Source of the DNA: Adineta ricciae
Taxonomy: Eukaryota > Rotifera > Eurotatoria > Adinetida > Adinetidae
DNA: 64,000 nucleotides
Assembly: GCA_905250025.1 (NCBI GenBank)
Contig: CAJNOJ010000005.1
Span: 512,999 to 576,998 of the forward strand
Reading direction: 5' to 3'
Shown here: in pieces, positions 13,778 through 25,122 of the stretch
How positions within the stretch are numbered: the first letter of the stretch is position 1
How the letters are laid out: each line of letters opens with the position of its first letter
Translations under genes and position numbers: made by a program
Notes under the pieces: model-generated
Told to the model about the DNA's origin: nothing
Database searches by the model: none
What the model saw: only the letters and a program-made list of their open reading frames with translations

Positions 13778-16700
13778 TTATTCGATTGTTATTTGGAAAG
13801 TTTTAATTTCCATTGGATTTAGTGAAACAATTGTACTTTTCAATGTGTTTGACTCTGAAAATATTGAAAACGGATAGAATTTCTTGGGTGAAAGCGATTT
13901 TCTTAGTCTCGTACTTGTCAATTTCAAATTCGATGATTGATGATCATTAGTCTGCCATACCAATCGTTTCATTTCACTCAAAGGCATATTGCCTGCAAGG
14001 GTTAATTCAACTAAATCTTTGATTTTACCTAATGTATTGAATAAGCTATCTAGATCAATTTGTGCTGATTTTGAATACGTCGCATCTTCGTTCAATTCAA
14101 AATAATGTTCAACACGTATCAAAAATACATTTGCTGCCAACTGATCGAATGTTAATAAGTGAACATTATATGGTAACGATTCATTTAAACTTGACCATGT
14201 TTGACGATAATTATTCGAATAATCAGTATAGGATATTCCTGGTAAAGCATATGTATATAGTGGACTCATGAAGAGTTGTTGCGCAGTTGGACGATGATGA
14301 GAGGCACTTAATTGCGGTGTTTCCAGAATCAAAACATGTCGACCACGTACAACAAGGCCTGTACCGTAAGCAGTTTCATTCATTGGTTCACCAACGCCTT
14401 GTGAATCATCATGGAGTGTACGACGATGAACCATCAATTCAATAGAACCATCATGCATACTTGAACCACCTTCTGATCGATCTAAAATAAGTTTGACAAA
14501 AGTTGACTTGAATTAAATGAAACAAAAGTTTCACTTTCCGTACCTGTTAATACTGTCATTTGTGTTTGATTATCTTTAATCCATATACGACTCGCAACGG
14601 GATAATAATTACCACCCACACTTTCATATACTGTATAGTTCCATGATGGTCGATAATCTCGTTTACGTTCAAGAACTTCTCGTCCATTGGCATCAGTATA
14701 AAAGTATTGATTGCTTCGAATATCTGTATCATAACGTATAATGATTTCTTTCCCGAGACCATCTTCAATCGGGATTGGACCAACGATCCATTCGATTTCA
14801 ACTGTATTTGCTTGATCATAGAGTCGAACTTCTTGACTACACCATTGATTATAAACAATTAATGCTGTTTGAACCTGATCCATGTATGTGCATGTTCTAA
14901 TCAATAAATATGTTTATCTCAGAAAAAGTAATTCGTTTTCGTACGTACATATTACGTGAGCTACTAACTGGTAATGGATTTGGCGTTAATGGTCGGAAAG
15001 CATAAGCGCCTGATGCTTGAAATTCCGGTCGAGAGTTATTGCCGGGAAAACCTCAATTGAGAAATAGATCATAAGAACAAATACTCTCTTATGCACAGTC
15101 AAGATATGTACTTGTATACCAATAGAATCCTTGTGAAGAGAATTGAACAGTAAAGTTTCTCTCTTGATTCGTTATATTTTTCAAATTTCCTTGTTGATCA
15201 AATTCCACACGAAGATACTACAATAGAGGTTGAAAAAAAGCATTGTAACTCTGATCTACATACTTGATTTTGAAGTACACACGCTTCATTATGTGCCTGA
15301 TCGAGTTTCGACTTTTCTGTTCTCTTGTTATCAGCTAATGAACTTTTGCTTTCAAAATAGTAGGTACTAAATCCTAGGGCCGGTAGTGGCGCTTGAAAAA
15401 CTAATTCATATTGAGCAGAACTCGTACGACCGGGAATCTTTTTCACTTGGTCAGATATTGACATGAACTAGTTGATGAAGAAAGAGTCAGAATTGAAAAT
15501 AGCCTAAGCAAAAGATTACATCAGCTGCAACTGTGGAACCTGTTGGACTTCGAATCAGATATTTTTGCGTTACTGGCACACGGACGATGTGTTGAACCGG
15601 ATGAATCGTCGGATTCCAAAGAGTTAAAGTAAACTACATAATACGAATATACTAGCAATTATCAATTGACTATTGTCTATAAACTTACACTAGCTTGTCT
15701 TTCGATTGGCAAGCATTCACTAATGTTTGAAAATTGGCAGAGAAATTGAGCTGGAATTGTTAAAGAGTGATTGTATTTTGGTAAAAGCTTTCTATAAGCT
15801 TCATTAATAACATACTAAATGAAATAATAGATCGTGTAGAGAAAGTGATTCGGATCTATAGGTCTACTGTAGCAGAATCAATGCCCTGTGCTAATCGTTG
15901 AGCATAATCATCAGCCACATGTTGTTTTTCCGTACCGCTAACAGCATCATGATGTTGAGCAATGCCCATAGCCTCGCCTAAAAATCAAAGTACATTCAGA
16001 AAAACTTTCTATAGGTATCGAGCAGTTATACTTAGTGGGAAGAAAGCATGCCGGAGTGTTACATTCGACAAAGCATTCAATTGTTTTGTTACTTGTAAAA
16101 TATTATTTGAATAACGTTCGTATCGTTTCAATGCTGGCCTAGACGTAAAATAACCATTCCAAAGACCATGATGATTAAATGAAATCGGAAAAAAATCATC
16201 TGATTTTGTTGTCCAAGTTCGGTTTGCTTTATTCAATGCATATAAATAACACGATGGAGTTGAATAGAATATATTCACATCGCTTCCATTTCCTTGCTAA
16301 ATACATTCCATATCATTTTTATTGTACATGGTGACAACTATTTATTACTTGAGCATTGACATATTTTATCAATTTATCCAAATTCTTATACCATTCATCA
16401 GCATTTTCATACTGAAAATCACTACCCATCGTATTGATGATGTGATTTGTTGCATAACCAGTTGCCTAAAGTACGACTACAACATTTTATTTACAAATGC
16501 TGAGACGAATTCGAACTTGACTATGTGCAGCATCAATAAATGCTTGAACTCTTTCAGGCACATTGTAATCATGTAATTGTGGATCGTCCTCAAAGGAAGA
16601 ATATTATATACTATACTAGTCAGCGAAAAGCAAGTAAACTATTAGCTAACTTTGATAGGTTCATTTTGGCAATGAACATCGAAACAAAACGAAGGTGGTG

Positions 16701-17647
16701 CTTCGTAAACCCTTGGCAGTATTCCACTGAAAAGCCAACTGTCTTCACCCAGATTAGCACTTCCTTTCCAGATCATTTCCATTGTTTTTGCTTTGAATCG
16801 TTCGGTATAGTCTTGAACGTCGACTCGTCCAAAAAAGAGTCCATCAAAACCCATCTATGAATTATTGAAGATTAATTTGATACGTCTCTTTATTTTTCAA
16901 CTTACATGTGCGAAAAGTGATGCTACTTGCTTAGAATGCCCAAACGGATCTATCTGCCAACCAAGTTTTGGCCGACCACATTGTCCAAACTGATCACGTA
17001 AAAATTCGGCACCTAGACTATGCTGATCAATAATAGAATTGTAATGAGTGACACCCTCATCATTCATTGACCATCCACCAGAAATGAATTCCAAACGACC
17101 TTTTTTCAACAAATGATATACAAACTTGTTCTTTCTTTTAAAAAAGTGTTTGAATACCTTCATTAACCAGCTGTCTCACCGTATTTCGCATTTCTTCGGT
17201 TTGCTGCAGCCACCAACGCCAAAAAAAAGCGATCTCAACATATATAAAACGACGATCAGAATTTTCTACTAATGACGGAATAACTGAATCTAGGATATAT
17301 TGAACAGCAGCGTGTTGAATATCGTTACGAGCTGCAACATAACAGCGATCAATAATACATAAATCCGATAAAAATGACTTACCACCATAATAATATTGAT
17401 CGACTGTTTTCAGCCATCCAACGTCATCATGCGTATGTGGAACAATGTGCACATTTAATTTATCGGGTTTGCCTAAATTACACACCTACAAAGAAGAAAG
17501 CCAACTTCAGTATTATGAGTAGCTTTTCGTGTCGTTTTATTGGTATTTTACATCGTAACCACAAGTATTCGATGGCTTTAACGGTGCACCGCAACATATA
17601 GAGATAATCGTAAAACATGCAATGACAGTATGTACTGCTATAGACAT
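13778..17647 (-). CDS. MAN2B1: Lysosomal alpha-mannosidase (GH38)
   Basis: Lysosomal exo-acting enzyme that trims alpha-linked mannose from N-glycans. Sixteen exons: 17552-17647, 17383-17485, 17158-17331, 16906-17099, 16651-16854, 16517-16588, 16349-16465, 16032-16296, 15868-15977, 15689-15814, 15520-15633, 15264-15467, 15112-15217, 14949-15051, 14544-14896, 13778-14481; sum 3045 nt, 1014 aa, very close to the human length. A signal peptide starts [16 protein letters not shown]. The zinc/catalytic motif [20 protein letters not shown] lies near residues 45-64, the nucleophile Asp in WQIDPFGHS near 175, and [20 protein letters not shown] is in exon 9. The C-terminal beta-rich part carries [19 protein letters not shown] and SIELMVHRR, as in MAN2B1. 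The donor at 15111 was chosen over 15119 because only it keeps frame. Orthology to MAN2B1 is secure from the motif order. Confidence 0.95.
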
Positions 17648-18336
17648 GTCTAACCTGGCCCAACGGATTGTTAATCGCGACAAAATAATAACTCACGAAA
17701 TGAAATAATAGTATCTATCTGCCACACCACTAAATATATTTTCTATCCTCGATAGCAATGAGAATAGATAAGAGACAAGGTTTCGTAAAAGATACTGATA
17801 ATGGTACATGTTATATCTTATCTCTTCCCCATTAGTAGCTTTGTATAGAAAAACTGATCGCCTGATTTGATTCCAGTGACAGTAACACGTTTGAACATGT
17901 CGCACTTGCAGTGCACTCATAGAAACTAGTTCATACCTGGCAGATAGTATCTTCTGTATATGTATAGCCTAAGCGCTGAGATGCATGTTGAAACGTTTGC
18001 ACGGTAGTTTTCGCTCAATATTCCACGGATACTGTTTGAATTGCCTATGTTTTCCATTCTTTCATCTTCATGAAAACACGAATAATTTCTGGTGTGAAGA
18101 AAAATAGACAGAAAACACGTTTTTTGCTGCTTTTTTATTAAATGACTTTAGTGAACTTTTCTTTCCATCTAGACAATAGTCAGACAATAAATCTATATAA
18201 ATACGAACAACGATATTTCTTTTATTCTTTGAACAAAGACGTAAGCAATGAGAATGCTGGGTAAAGAAATAATATAGAATTACACAAGTACAAAAAGAAC
18301 AACAACAAAACATTTATTTTCAATTTCAAAGACAGA
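17648..18336. other. Intergenic, mannosidase 5' flank and hnRNP U 3' flank
   Basis: About 690 nt. Short open frames at 17693-17920 and 18068-18313 (minus) have no domain features and are AT-rich. They probably represent 5' UTR, promoter and 3' UTR sequence. Confidence 0.4.
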
Positions 18337-18710
18337 CTATTTATCATTAGCGCCAGGCGGAGCAACACCACCATTGAACGGACCGGCGGCGGCGGCAGCA
18401 GCTGCTGCGGCCGCTGCTTGTTGTGCAGCGGCCAACTGAGCATAATATGCTTGATAGTACAAAGCACTTGCATCTGAAAGTTGTGCCTGCTGAGAATCAT
18501 TTGATTGAACTGTTAGTTGAGGCTGAGACTGTTGTGCTGTTTGAGCCTAGAAATCAAATATATATATGACAGAACCATATGAGTACACGTGTAGAATGTT
18601 TACTACTAACCATTTGTGTTGATTTTAACCACTGTGCCCACTGCTGTGTTAGCGAATTTGCATCCTGCTGTGGTTGTTGATGTTGATGTTGTTGTTGTTG
18701 CTGCTGCTGC

Positions 18711-18746
<36 letters not shown>

Positions 18747-21700
18747 GATACAGTTGATTGTGTGTTGAGGGCGGCAGCACAAAGTGCGAGCCATGGATCA
18801 AGAGCATTTTGTTGAGTTATATTTGCAGCATTTGAAAGGGCATTTAGATTCAATGAATTTTGTGTTTGTAAAGAAAGATTAGAATTATTCGCTGTTTGTT
18901 GAGTTAAATGTGATGAATAAGATTGCTGCTGTTGCTGTTGATTAGATGGTGGATTTTGTAGAAGTGGTCCGGAACGCTGTGGTTGCTGTTGATTATGAAA
19001 TGAGCCTTGTTGTTGCATTGATGGCTAAATATTCAAAGAAAAATCCACTTAATCAACACTGAGTTTATCGAACAACATACCCTCGAATCAAATCTTTGTC
19101 TATCATGTTGTTGATTAAAATTATTATTGCTATTGTTCTGCATGAAGTTTCTACCACCGCCGCCACTCCCTTGCTGTCGTTGTTGATTGTTGTCGTAATC
19201 ATTAAATGATCGTCCTCGTGGTTGATTGCCATAATCTTGTCGAAATCCACCACGTTGCCTGTCATGATACGAACCTCGGTTATTATCAAAATTACCACCA
19301 CCACCACGTCCACGGCCGCCACCGAAATCGTTTCGTTGATGTTGCTGTTGTTGATATCCACCGCGACGATCATCGTTTGATTGATTATTGTAATTGCCTC
19401 CTCGTCCACGATATCCACCGCTACCTCGACTGTCGTGAAAACCACCACGCTGATTACTTCTTGAATCTTGTCGGTGATCAGAATATCGTCCGTCACCACC
19501 ACGTGAGTATCCACCACGATAATTCTCGTTGCGATGCGATGATGAAGAGGAAGACGAGAATCGTGAATCTTCACGTGACGATGTTCGACGGTCGCGGTCA
19601 CGAGATCGTGATCGTGATCGCGCATACCGATCACGATTTCGATCATGTTCTCGACTACGACGATCCCGGTCATCATATCGGTTCCGATTGTTGTTATTAT
19701 TGTTATTTCGTGACGAATAATAATCATCACGTCGATCATAGCGTGACGATGAACGATATTGCTCGTAATCCTGTCGTGCTTTATCGTACAATAATTTAGC
19801 ATCATCATAAGATAATTCGGGGTATATAACTTCTTCTAATGACGAACTGGTTTGTGGAAAATAAAATTTCGCTTTTGCGTCTCGGATCCAATACGATGGG
19901 AAAGTTATATTTTCGGTTTTTTCCACTTTTTCAATGCGTTTCTTCAATTCTTCGTCATCAGGTACGATCACAACACCTATTCGATGGTACCCAGTAAATA
20001 ATCTTTGCCGTTTGACTTGACTTTCACGAGCTGTGTTCGTCTACAACGAATTAAATACAAAGCATAATCATTGATTCGTACAGAAACTTCATCTATTTAC
20101 ATGATCAATGATAAAATTTCGTCGACGTCGCGCAGCTACTTCAATGAGTCTCTGTAAAGCAATATTCACACGTATCATTAAACCATCATTTCGATCCTTA
20201 ATCACTGGTAACTTTCCATCAATCTAAGAGAAAACAAAATCGCTTTCATCAGTCGACAGATAGTTTTTATGTACTTAAACCTACCGTCATTTGACCGAGA
20301 ACATGTTCAGCATTGAGCAAATTGAAGTGCTTGTCAGAATTTTCTTCCATATATTTCTTTGCCCAACTTGTTTTGCCCGATCCATTCAAACCTGACAGAA
20401 GTACAACTTGGCATTGGCTTTTTTCTTCAACTGGTGTCGAAGCACGTATCCTATCGGATACAGGTATATTTTGTGCGAATGTATAATTTGGTTTGAATTC
20501 TGACCATGGCGCTTCCTAAGAAATAAACGATTGAAATCACTATGACATCGAGAAACAAAGTGCGAACGTTTACCAATTGTCCAAAATTGCATTCAAATCG
20601 AACATTCTTTACTAATATATGTGGATAGAATTCTTTCGAATCATTTTTGGAAAATTCAAACGCTGAACCGAAATCTGTGCCGTTTTTCGTGAAATATATC
20701 CGTATGGAACTGCTATCAGGATCATCTCCAAAATCAATATAACTTGCAATAACATCTGACACGCCAAACGGTTCTCCATAAGTATCTTCGACAACTTCAT
20801 CATTAGCCATATTCAACTTCTTTCCGGACGATGTGTAGGCGAACGAACCATTGAATTCTCCTGTAAAATAAGATCTCCTTTTGCTGAACGATGAGTAGCA
20901 ATTCTTTTACCTAGCTGAAGACTGGATGAAAGATTTGACCATCCGACACGAACACCAAACTTTTCTTTTTCACTCTCCGGCATTTGTGGACAATCAATAA
21001 TTTCAGTTATCTAAAATGATCAATGATCCATCATAAACGACAAACAATTTGTCAAAACTTACTCGAATTTCATAACCAATTCTGCCTTGTCGAAATCCAT
21101 ATGTGCCACGAACACCCGCCCATAAGAAACATAATGCATCATTTGATTTATTAGATGCCGATAAACAATCCGTGTTAACCGTTAGATTTAAGTCAGATGT
21201 ATCTGTAAATAGCAACGAATATTAGATGACAATTCGAAATCTTCTACGTACAAAAATCCAATACAACATCATCTTTGTTGAATTGTACTGTTTCTTCTTC
21301 GGGAAGTGGAATTTCTCGTTCTGTTGACCTGTGGACGAAAAAGAAAGCAAATTAAATAGAAGAAATGACATTACGAACAAAAGGATCCGATAAAAAAAAG
21401 AACTGAGTTACACAAATAACACATCAATCCTATCATATCGATATTTAGAGAAAAACCTGTTCATTGATCTGTCTTTTGTCATCTGAAATGAATTAATTTC
21501 TTGGTAGTTTCAATCGTATACATTAGTTTTCACCTAGAACATCCATGTTTACATCATATTATTTCGTTAGATTTTGTCTTTTGTTCATTTGTTCTTCCAT
21601 TGTTTCTTCGTCGTCTTCTTTTGTTCAATAGCATATATCACAAAAAAAAGATAACAATCCATTGTATATTGACTAAATATATACATATACATAGTTATGT

Positions 21701-22782
21701 TTCTTTCACGTATTCTTCTAGATCTTTAAACCATCTGTCATATAATAATCGCAACGCTTACCATTTTAATACAGGACTTGATAACAAGGCATTTGAGTAA
21801 ATACGTTGAGATATAATATGGTCAGTCGACGATGAATTTTTTCGAAACTGGAAGAAATGAATGAATAAATAACAAAGAATAATTTGTAAAATATCATCGA
21901 ATATGCCATTTGTAATTGAGACAGATGAAGTGGTTTTTTCTCCTTTACGAATCTATCATTTCATACGCACACGCATCCACACACTCACACACACACACAC
22001 GTACACAGAGAGAGAGACACATAAATAAGAAGAAGAATGAATTCAAAAGAATTCGATCTTGTACATACTTTTCGGAATATCGACTACTATAATGTCGATC
22101 GTCATCATGTTGTCTCGATGATCGATGATAATCTCGGTCTGGATGTCTACTACTATGATTATTATCATCATCATCGTTATTATCATCATTATCTGATGTT
22201 TGTTTGGGAGTTGATTGTTGTTCTGGTGAATCTTCATCTTGCTCTGAACCCCAACGACTCCTTTTTTTACGTGTTTGTTTTGTTAGATCATCATTATCAT
22301 TAGGATTTTCATCGTCTTTTTCTATATCGTCATTGAAATTTTCTGTTAAATTATCTTCATTGTCTTTTCCCTTTTCTGTATCATCGTCATTCAAATGACG
22401 TTTATTACTTGACGGAGATTTTTGTTCTTCATAAGGAAAATCTTCCATAGTTTGAAAATTGGGTTCACCCGACGTTGTGTCCTGGTCTTTTAGAGCCTAA
22501 ATATTTCATAAACAAAAACATATTAAATAGCAACGCGAAAAAATCAGATCAACGAACAATTGACGAAGATGATGCATCATCACTTATAATAGCTGCAGCT
22601 GATTCATCGTTATTAGGTGAAGGGAGAAGCTTTGTTGGATCAGATTCCATTTCGTTATTCATCGCTTGACGTAATCGATCGATCAAATCCACTTTACGTC
22701 CTTTGGTATCAAGACCACGCTTTTTCAGTTCGTTTTGCAATTCAATTACTTTAAGTTGTTCAAAATCTTCGCTGTCTGACAT
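18337..22782 (-). CDS. HNRNPU: hnRNP U (SAP-acidic-SPRY-kinase-like-RGG) with a long Q/N-rich tail
   Basis: Nuclear RNA- and chromatin-binding scaffold. Twelve exons: 22558-22782, 22065-22496, 21457-21482 (26-nt microexon), 21252-21328, 21063-21202, 20911-21010, 20574-20860, 20285-20515, 20101-20223, 19081-20040, 18611-19024, 18337-18546; sum 3225 nt, 1074 aa. Order: SAP domain at 5-40 (LKVIELQNELKKRGLDTKGR), acidic Asp/Asn/Glu region to about 220, SPRY domain about 250-430 (ALCFLWAGVRGTYGFRQGRI), P-loop kinase-like domain with GLNGSGKTSWAKKY near 470, RRRRNFIIDH near 540, then a 240-residue Arg/Gly/Ser-rich RGG region. The tail is longer than in vertebrates: it is Gln-rich with an almost pure poly-Gln run (18686-18745) and ends in poly-Ala (18386-18418). 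Microexon and splice choices are supported by phase closure. Confidence 0.93.
18683..18748. repeat. CAG/CAA trinucleotide tract (poly-Gln in hnRNP U)
   Basis: About 20 consecutive glutamine codons on the minus strand, seen as GTT/GCT repeats on plus. The mix of CAA and CAG would be expected to stabilise the tract against slippage. It is coding, not a CRISPR array. Confidence 0.9.
21957..22018. repeat. CA/GA dinucleotide microsatellite in hnRNP U intron 2
   Basis: Alternating CA repeats (about 21966-21998) followed by GA repeats, lying inside the 582-nt intron between exons 2 and 3 of the hnRNP U gene. Confidence 0.8.
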
Positions 22783-23043
22783 CTGAAATAATTTCTTTCT
22801 TTCGTTCGAGTTCTATTGAGTAATTCAATAGTGAATATGATGACGATGAAAACAAGAATGCATTTTTTTTTGTTTGTTTATTTCTTCTTCGAAAGGCAAT
22901 CGCTGTAGCCAATCAGATTTCATGTAAATATAGATGGCAGTAGAACTAAGATTTTCTATACGATATAAGCATTACAACACGGAATATACAGAATGTTTTA
23001 CGAAATTCTAAAAAGATCTATGTGAATAAACAAAAAATTCAGT

Positions 23044-23595
23044 CTAATTCAAACGATTTGAAAGTGCACGATTTGTTGTTTTGGAATTGGAAGAAAAATG
23101 GGATAACAGCGAGTAAAGTAATGGTCTAAAATACAATGACAGTATGATTGTCATTCGTGAATTTGTATTCTCTTACAATTGTCGTGTTTTTTCATCGTCA
23201 TGAACATTTAATTGTTCTGCAACGAAAGCTCGACCAAGTGAGGGTGTCGGTTGTCCTGATTCTACAATGTGAGCTTTTAGAAACATATGAATAGATCCTT
23301 CTTTCGAAACATACCAACAGCGAGTACCGATCTACGAGAATACGAAATCAAAATCAAAATGAATTTTCCAGTGAGAAAAAACTTACGCGGAACAATCTAA
23401 ATTATTGTATTTTAAATATTCGAGAATAAGCTCGTTGATAAGAAGATTTTCATGTGGAATTCGTGGTTTGACTTCCGTTGGATCTTGTAATGTCGAAAAA
23501 ATATCTGCACGAAGCTTTGCACGTGTCGCGGCCAACGACCCGTTCTGTTCCAATGTTTGTTTAACAACTGATCGAAGATCTTCTAATGTGCTCAT
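23044..23595 (-). CDS. CEP20: CEP20/FOR20 (FOP-related, LisH) centrosomal and basal-body protein
   Basis: Family role: centriolar satellite/basal body protein needed for cilium assembly. Four exons: 23387-23595, 23315-23331 (17-nt microexon), 23177-23273, 23044-23125; sum 405 nt, 134 aa. Starts MSTLEDLRSVVKQTLEQNGS; HENLLINELILEYLKYNN is the LisH motif, followed by ASVLAVAHIVESGQP and RAFVAEQLNV, then LPLLYSLLSHF, all matching the FOR20 pattern (human about 174 aa). The 17-nt exon is needed to link ..NLDCSA to SVLAV; skipping it breaks the frame. It lies 262 nt upstream of hnRNP U and 23 nt downstream of the next gene's stop codon, all on the same strand. Confidence 0.88.
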
Positions 23596-23618
23596 GTTTA
23601 ATCTGAAAACAGACGTAT

Positions 23619-24739
23619 TTAATGTGATATGAGACCACTACGAGCTTTTGGTTTTATATTATGACTTTCATCATCATTTTTTCTCAGAACTTTCCTATAA
23701 AATAAACCTTTCATTTTCAATGAAGCCAATATCTGAAACAAATCAGGTGTTAGAATCCGTTTGGAATTATTGAAGCTCCTAAAAACCGAAGGCATACATC
23801 TAGACAACTCTGAAACAAATATTTTACTTTGTTCTTGATTCAAGTTTTACAACACTTTTGTATAAATTGACTTTTTCACCTTTAACATTCCCTAAACAGC
23901 ACTGTCGATGATCACCATCAATCTGTACCACGTAATTTTCATTAGAGTCGAGTCCATAGATAGTTTCACCATGATTTGCACAAATCAGTACAAAATCTTT
24001 CTCATTGATCGCTTGATCACTTGTTTCCCATGTTGATAGATGTGGACCGTGCAGTCGATGTTTGTTTTTTAATATGTCGATGATTTCACTATGTCTCTCG
24101 TCGGACACGCCGAGTAATATCGGCCACCAAGGATCAATCAGTGCATTGAAAATTGCTCTCATATCGATTATCAATCGTGCCAAAGGAAGACTAGATATAT
24201 TTGAACAGTCGAGAAAAAGATTATCATGTAATCTTTGTGCTTTTAAATAGTTCCACACGGACATGTTGACTAGATCAGATTGAGCAAGGTTTTTATATGG
24301 AGTTAAGAATCCAGTATGAACACCACCGGAATCTTGTGGAACAGCGACTGTTGGTGGCGTATTAATGATTGCCATTAACGAACGAAGATACGAAAGACGA
24401 TCTGATTTACTACGAATACGCGAAAGTGTTTCATAGTATTTTGAATCATGTAATATAAATGTCGTTGGCAGAGTTCCTTTTTTCTTATGTTCATTGATTT
24501 CCTTTTCAAAATACTGACGCACTAAACTTCAAATAAATATATCAAAGTCATGTCTTTACTCTCGATGAAAACCAATGTATTTACATTCAGAGGTTGCATT
24601 TCGATAACCGAATCGTGCGATTATTAATTGCATACGCGAATAGACTAAAGAAATGAAATTGTATAGATGTAATTATGAAGAAATCGTTCATCTTACGAAT
24701 AGAATTTATTAGAACATGGTTAACTTTCGAAAAAAGCAT
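23619..24739 (-). CDS. Unrecognised protein, N-terminus uncertain
   Basis: Long open coding sequence of no family I recognise. Exons supported by phase: 23828-24527, joined to 23619-23778 across a 49-nt intron, and upstream a short exon of about 24580-24647 reading SRMQLIIARFGYRNATSE. A further open stretch to the ATG at 24739 (MLFSKVNHVLINS) connects through a 52-nt intron at about 24648-24699. Visible segments include TFILHDSKYYETLSRIRS, PPTVAVPQDSGGVHTGFLTP, NLFLDCSNISSLPLARLIID and DFVLICANHGETIYGLDSN. There is no signal peptide or membrane segment. The frame stays open further upstream to about 24855 without a Met, so the real start may lie there or in another exon. It is probably soluble; I do not propose a function. 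Confidence 0.55.
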
Positions 24740-24940
24740 TGCATTCAAAATAGACAAGGCGACAAGATTGTGTTCTCTATTCTTTTTAAATACTGCACAA
24801 CCATGGACATTGAAAAAGGCATGGACACCGCGATCATTCGAGTTTTATTGTAGAGGTCGCATGAAGTCGCATTCATTTTGCCGACAAATACATTTTGTCT
24901 GATTTTGTGTGGTCACCTTTATTTTGAGAATCAGAATATA

Positions 24941-25122
24941 GGTGAGGATGTAGGGAAAGATTCAGATGAGGATATCGTAGCTATGGCAGAATTTGCTTAA
25001 AAGCCGCTGTTGCATCGGTTCCCTCAGAATTTGGTTACGAAAAGAATTGTATCTTTTGAAATTTTTGATTAAAAGATCTGTCGGCAAAGTGATTGTCGGC
25101 AAAATGATTGTCGGCAAAGTGT
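24941..25122 (+). repeat. Dispersed repeat, copy A (with three TCGGCAAA motifs)
   Basis: A stretch beginning GTGAGGATGTAGGGAAAG and ending with three spaced TCGGCAAA(G/A)TG motifs. It is clearly homologous, in opposite orientation, to 51,772-51,974: the shared order is GATATCGTAGCTATGGCA, then GCTGTTG, TTTGGTTACGAAAAG, AAAAGATCTGTC and the TCGGCAAAGTG motifs. It carries frameshifts and stops relative to any protein frame, so it is a relic of a transposon or a repeated gene fragment. Confidence 0.75.

Noticed and set aside
15111-15120. GTATAC donor at 15118-15119 in the mannosidase gene
   Set aside because: Using it puts the next exon out of frame within a few codons; the GTACAT donor at 15110-15111 keeps the frame and restores the expected ASGAYAFRP segment.
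18683-18748. Repeated short units resembling a tandem array
   Set aside because: These are CAA/CAG glutamine codons in frame; there are no spacers, so it is not a CRISPR array.
19206-19799. 197-codon plus-strand frame, His-rich, and a 247-codon minus frame beside it
   Set aside because: Both are frame shadows of the Arg/Gly/Ser-repeat region of hnRNP U, whose true frame has SPRY, P-loop and RGG in one phase-closed model.
22067-22068. GTATGT donor in hnRNP U exon 2
   Set aside because: It does not match the phase of the 26-nt microexon; the GTACAA donor three bases downstream does.
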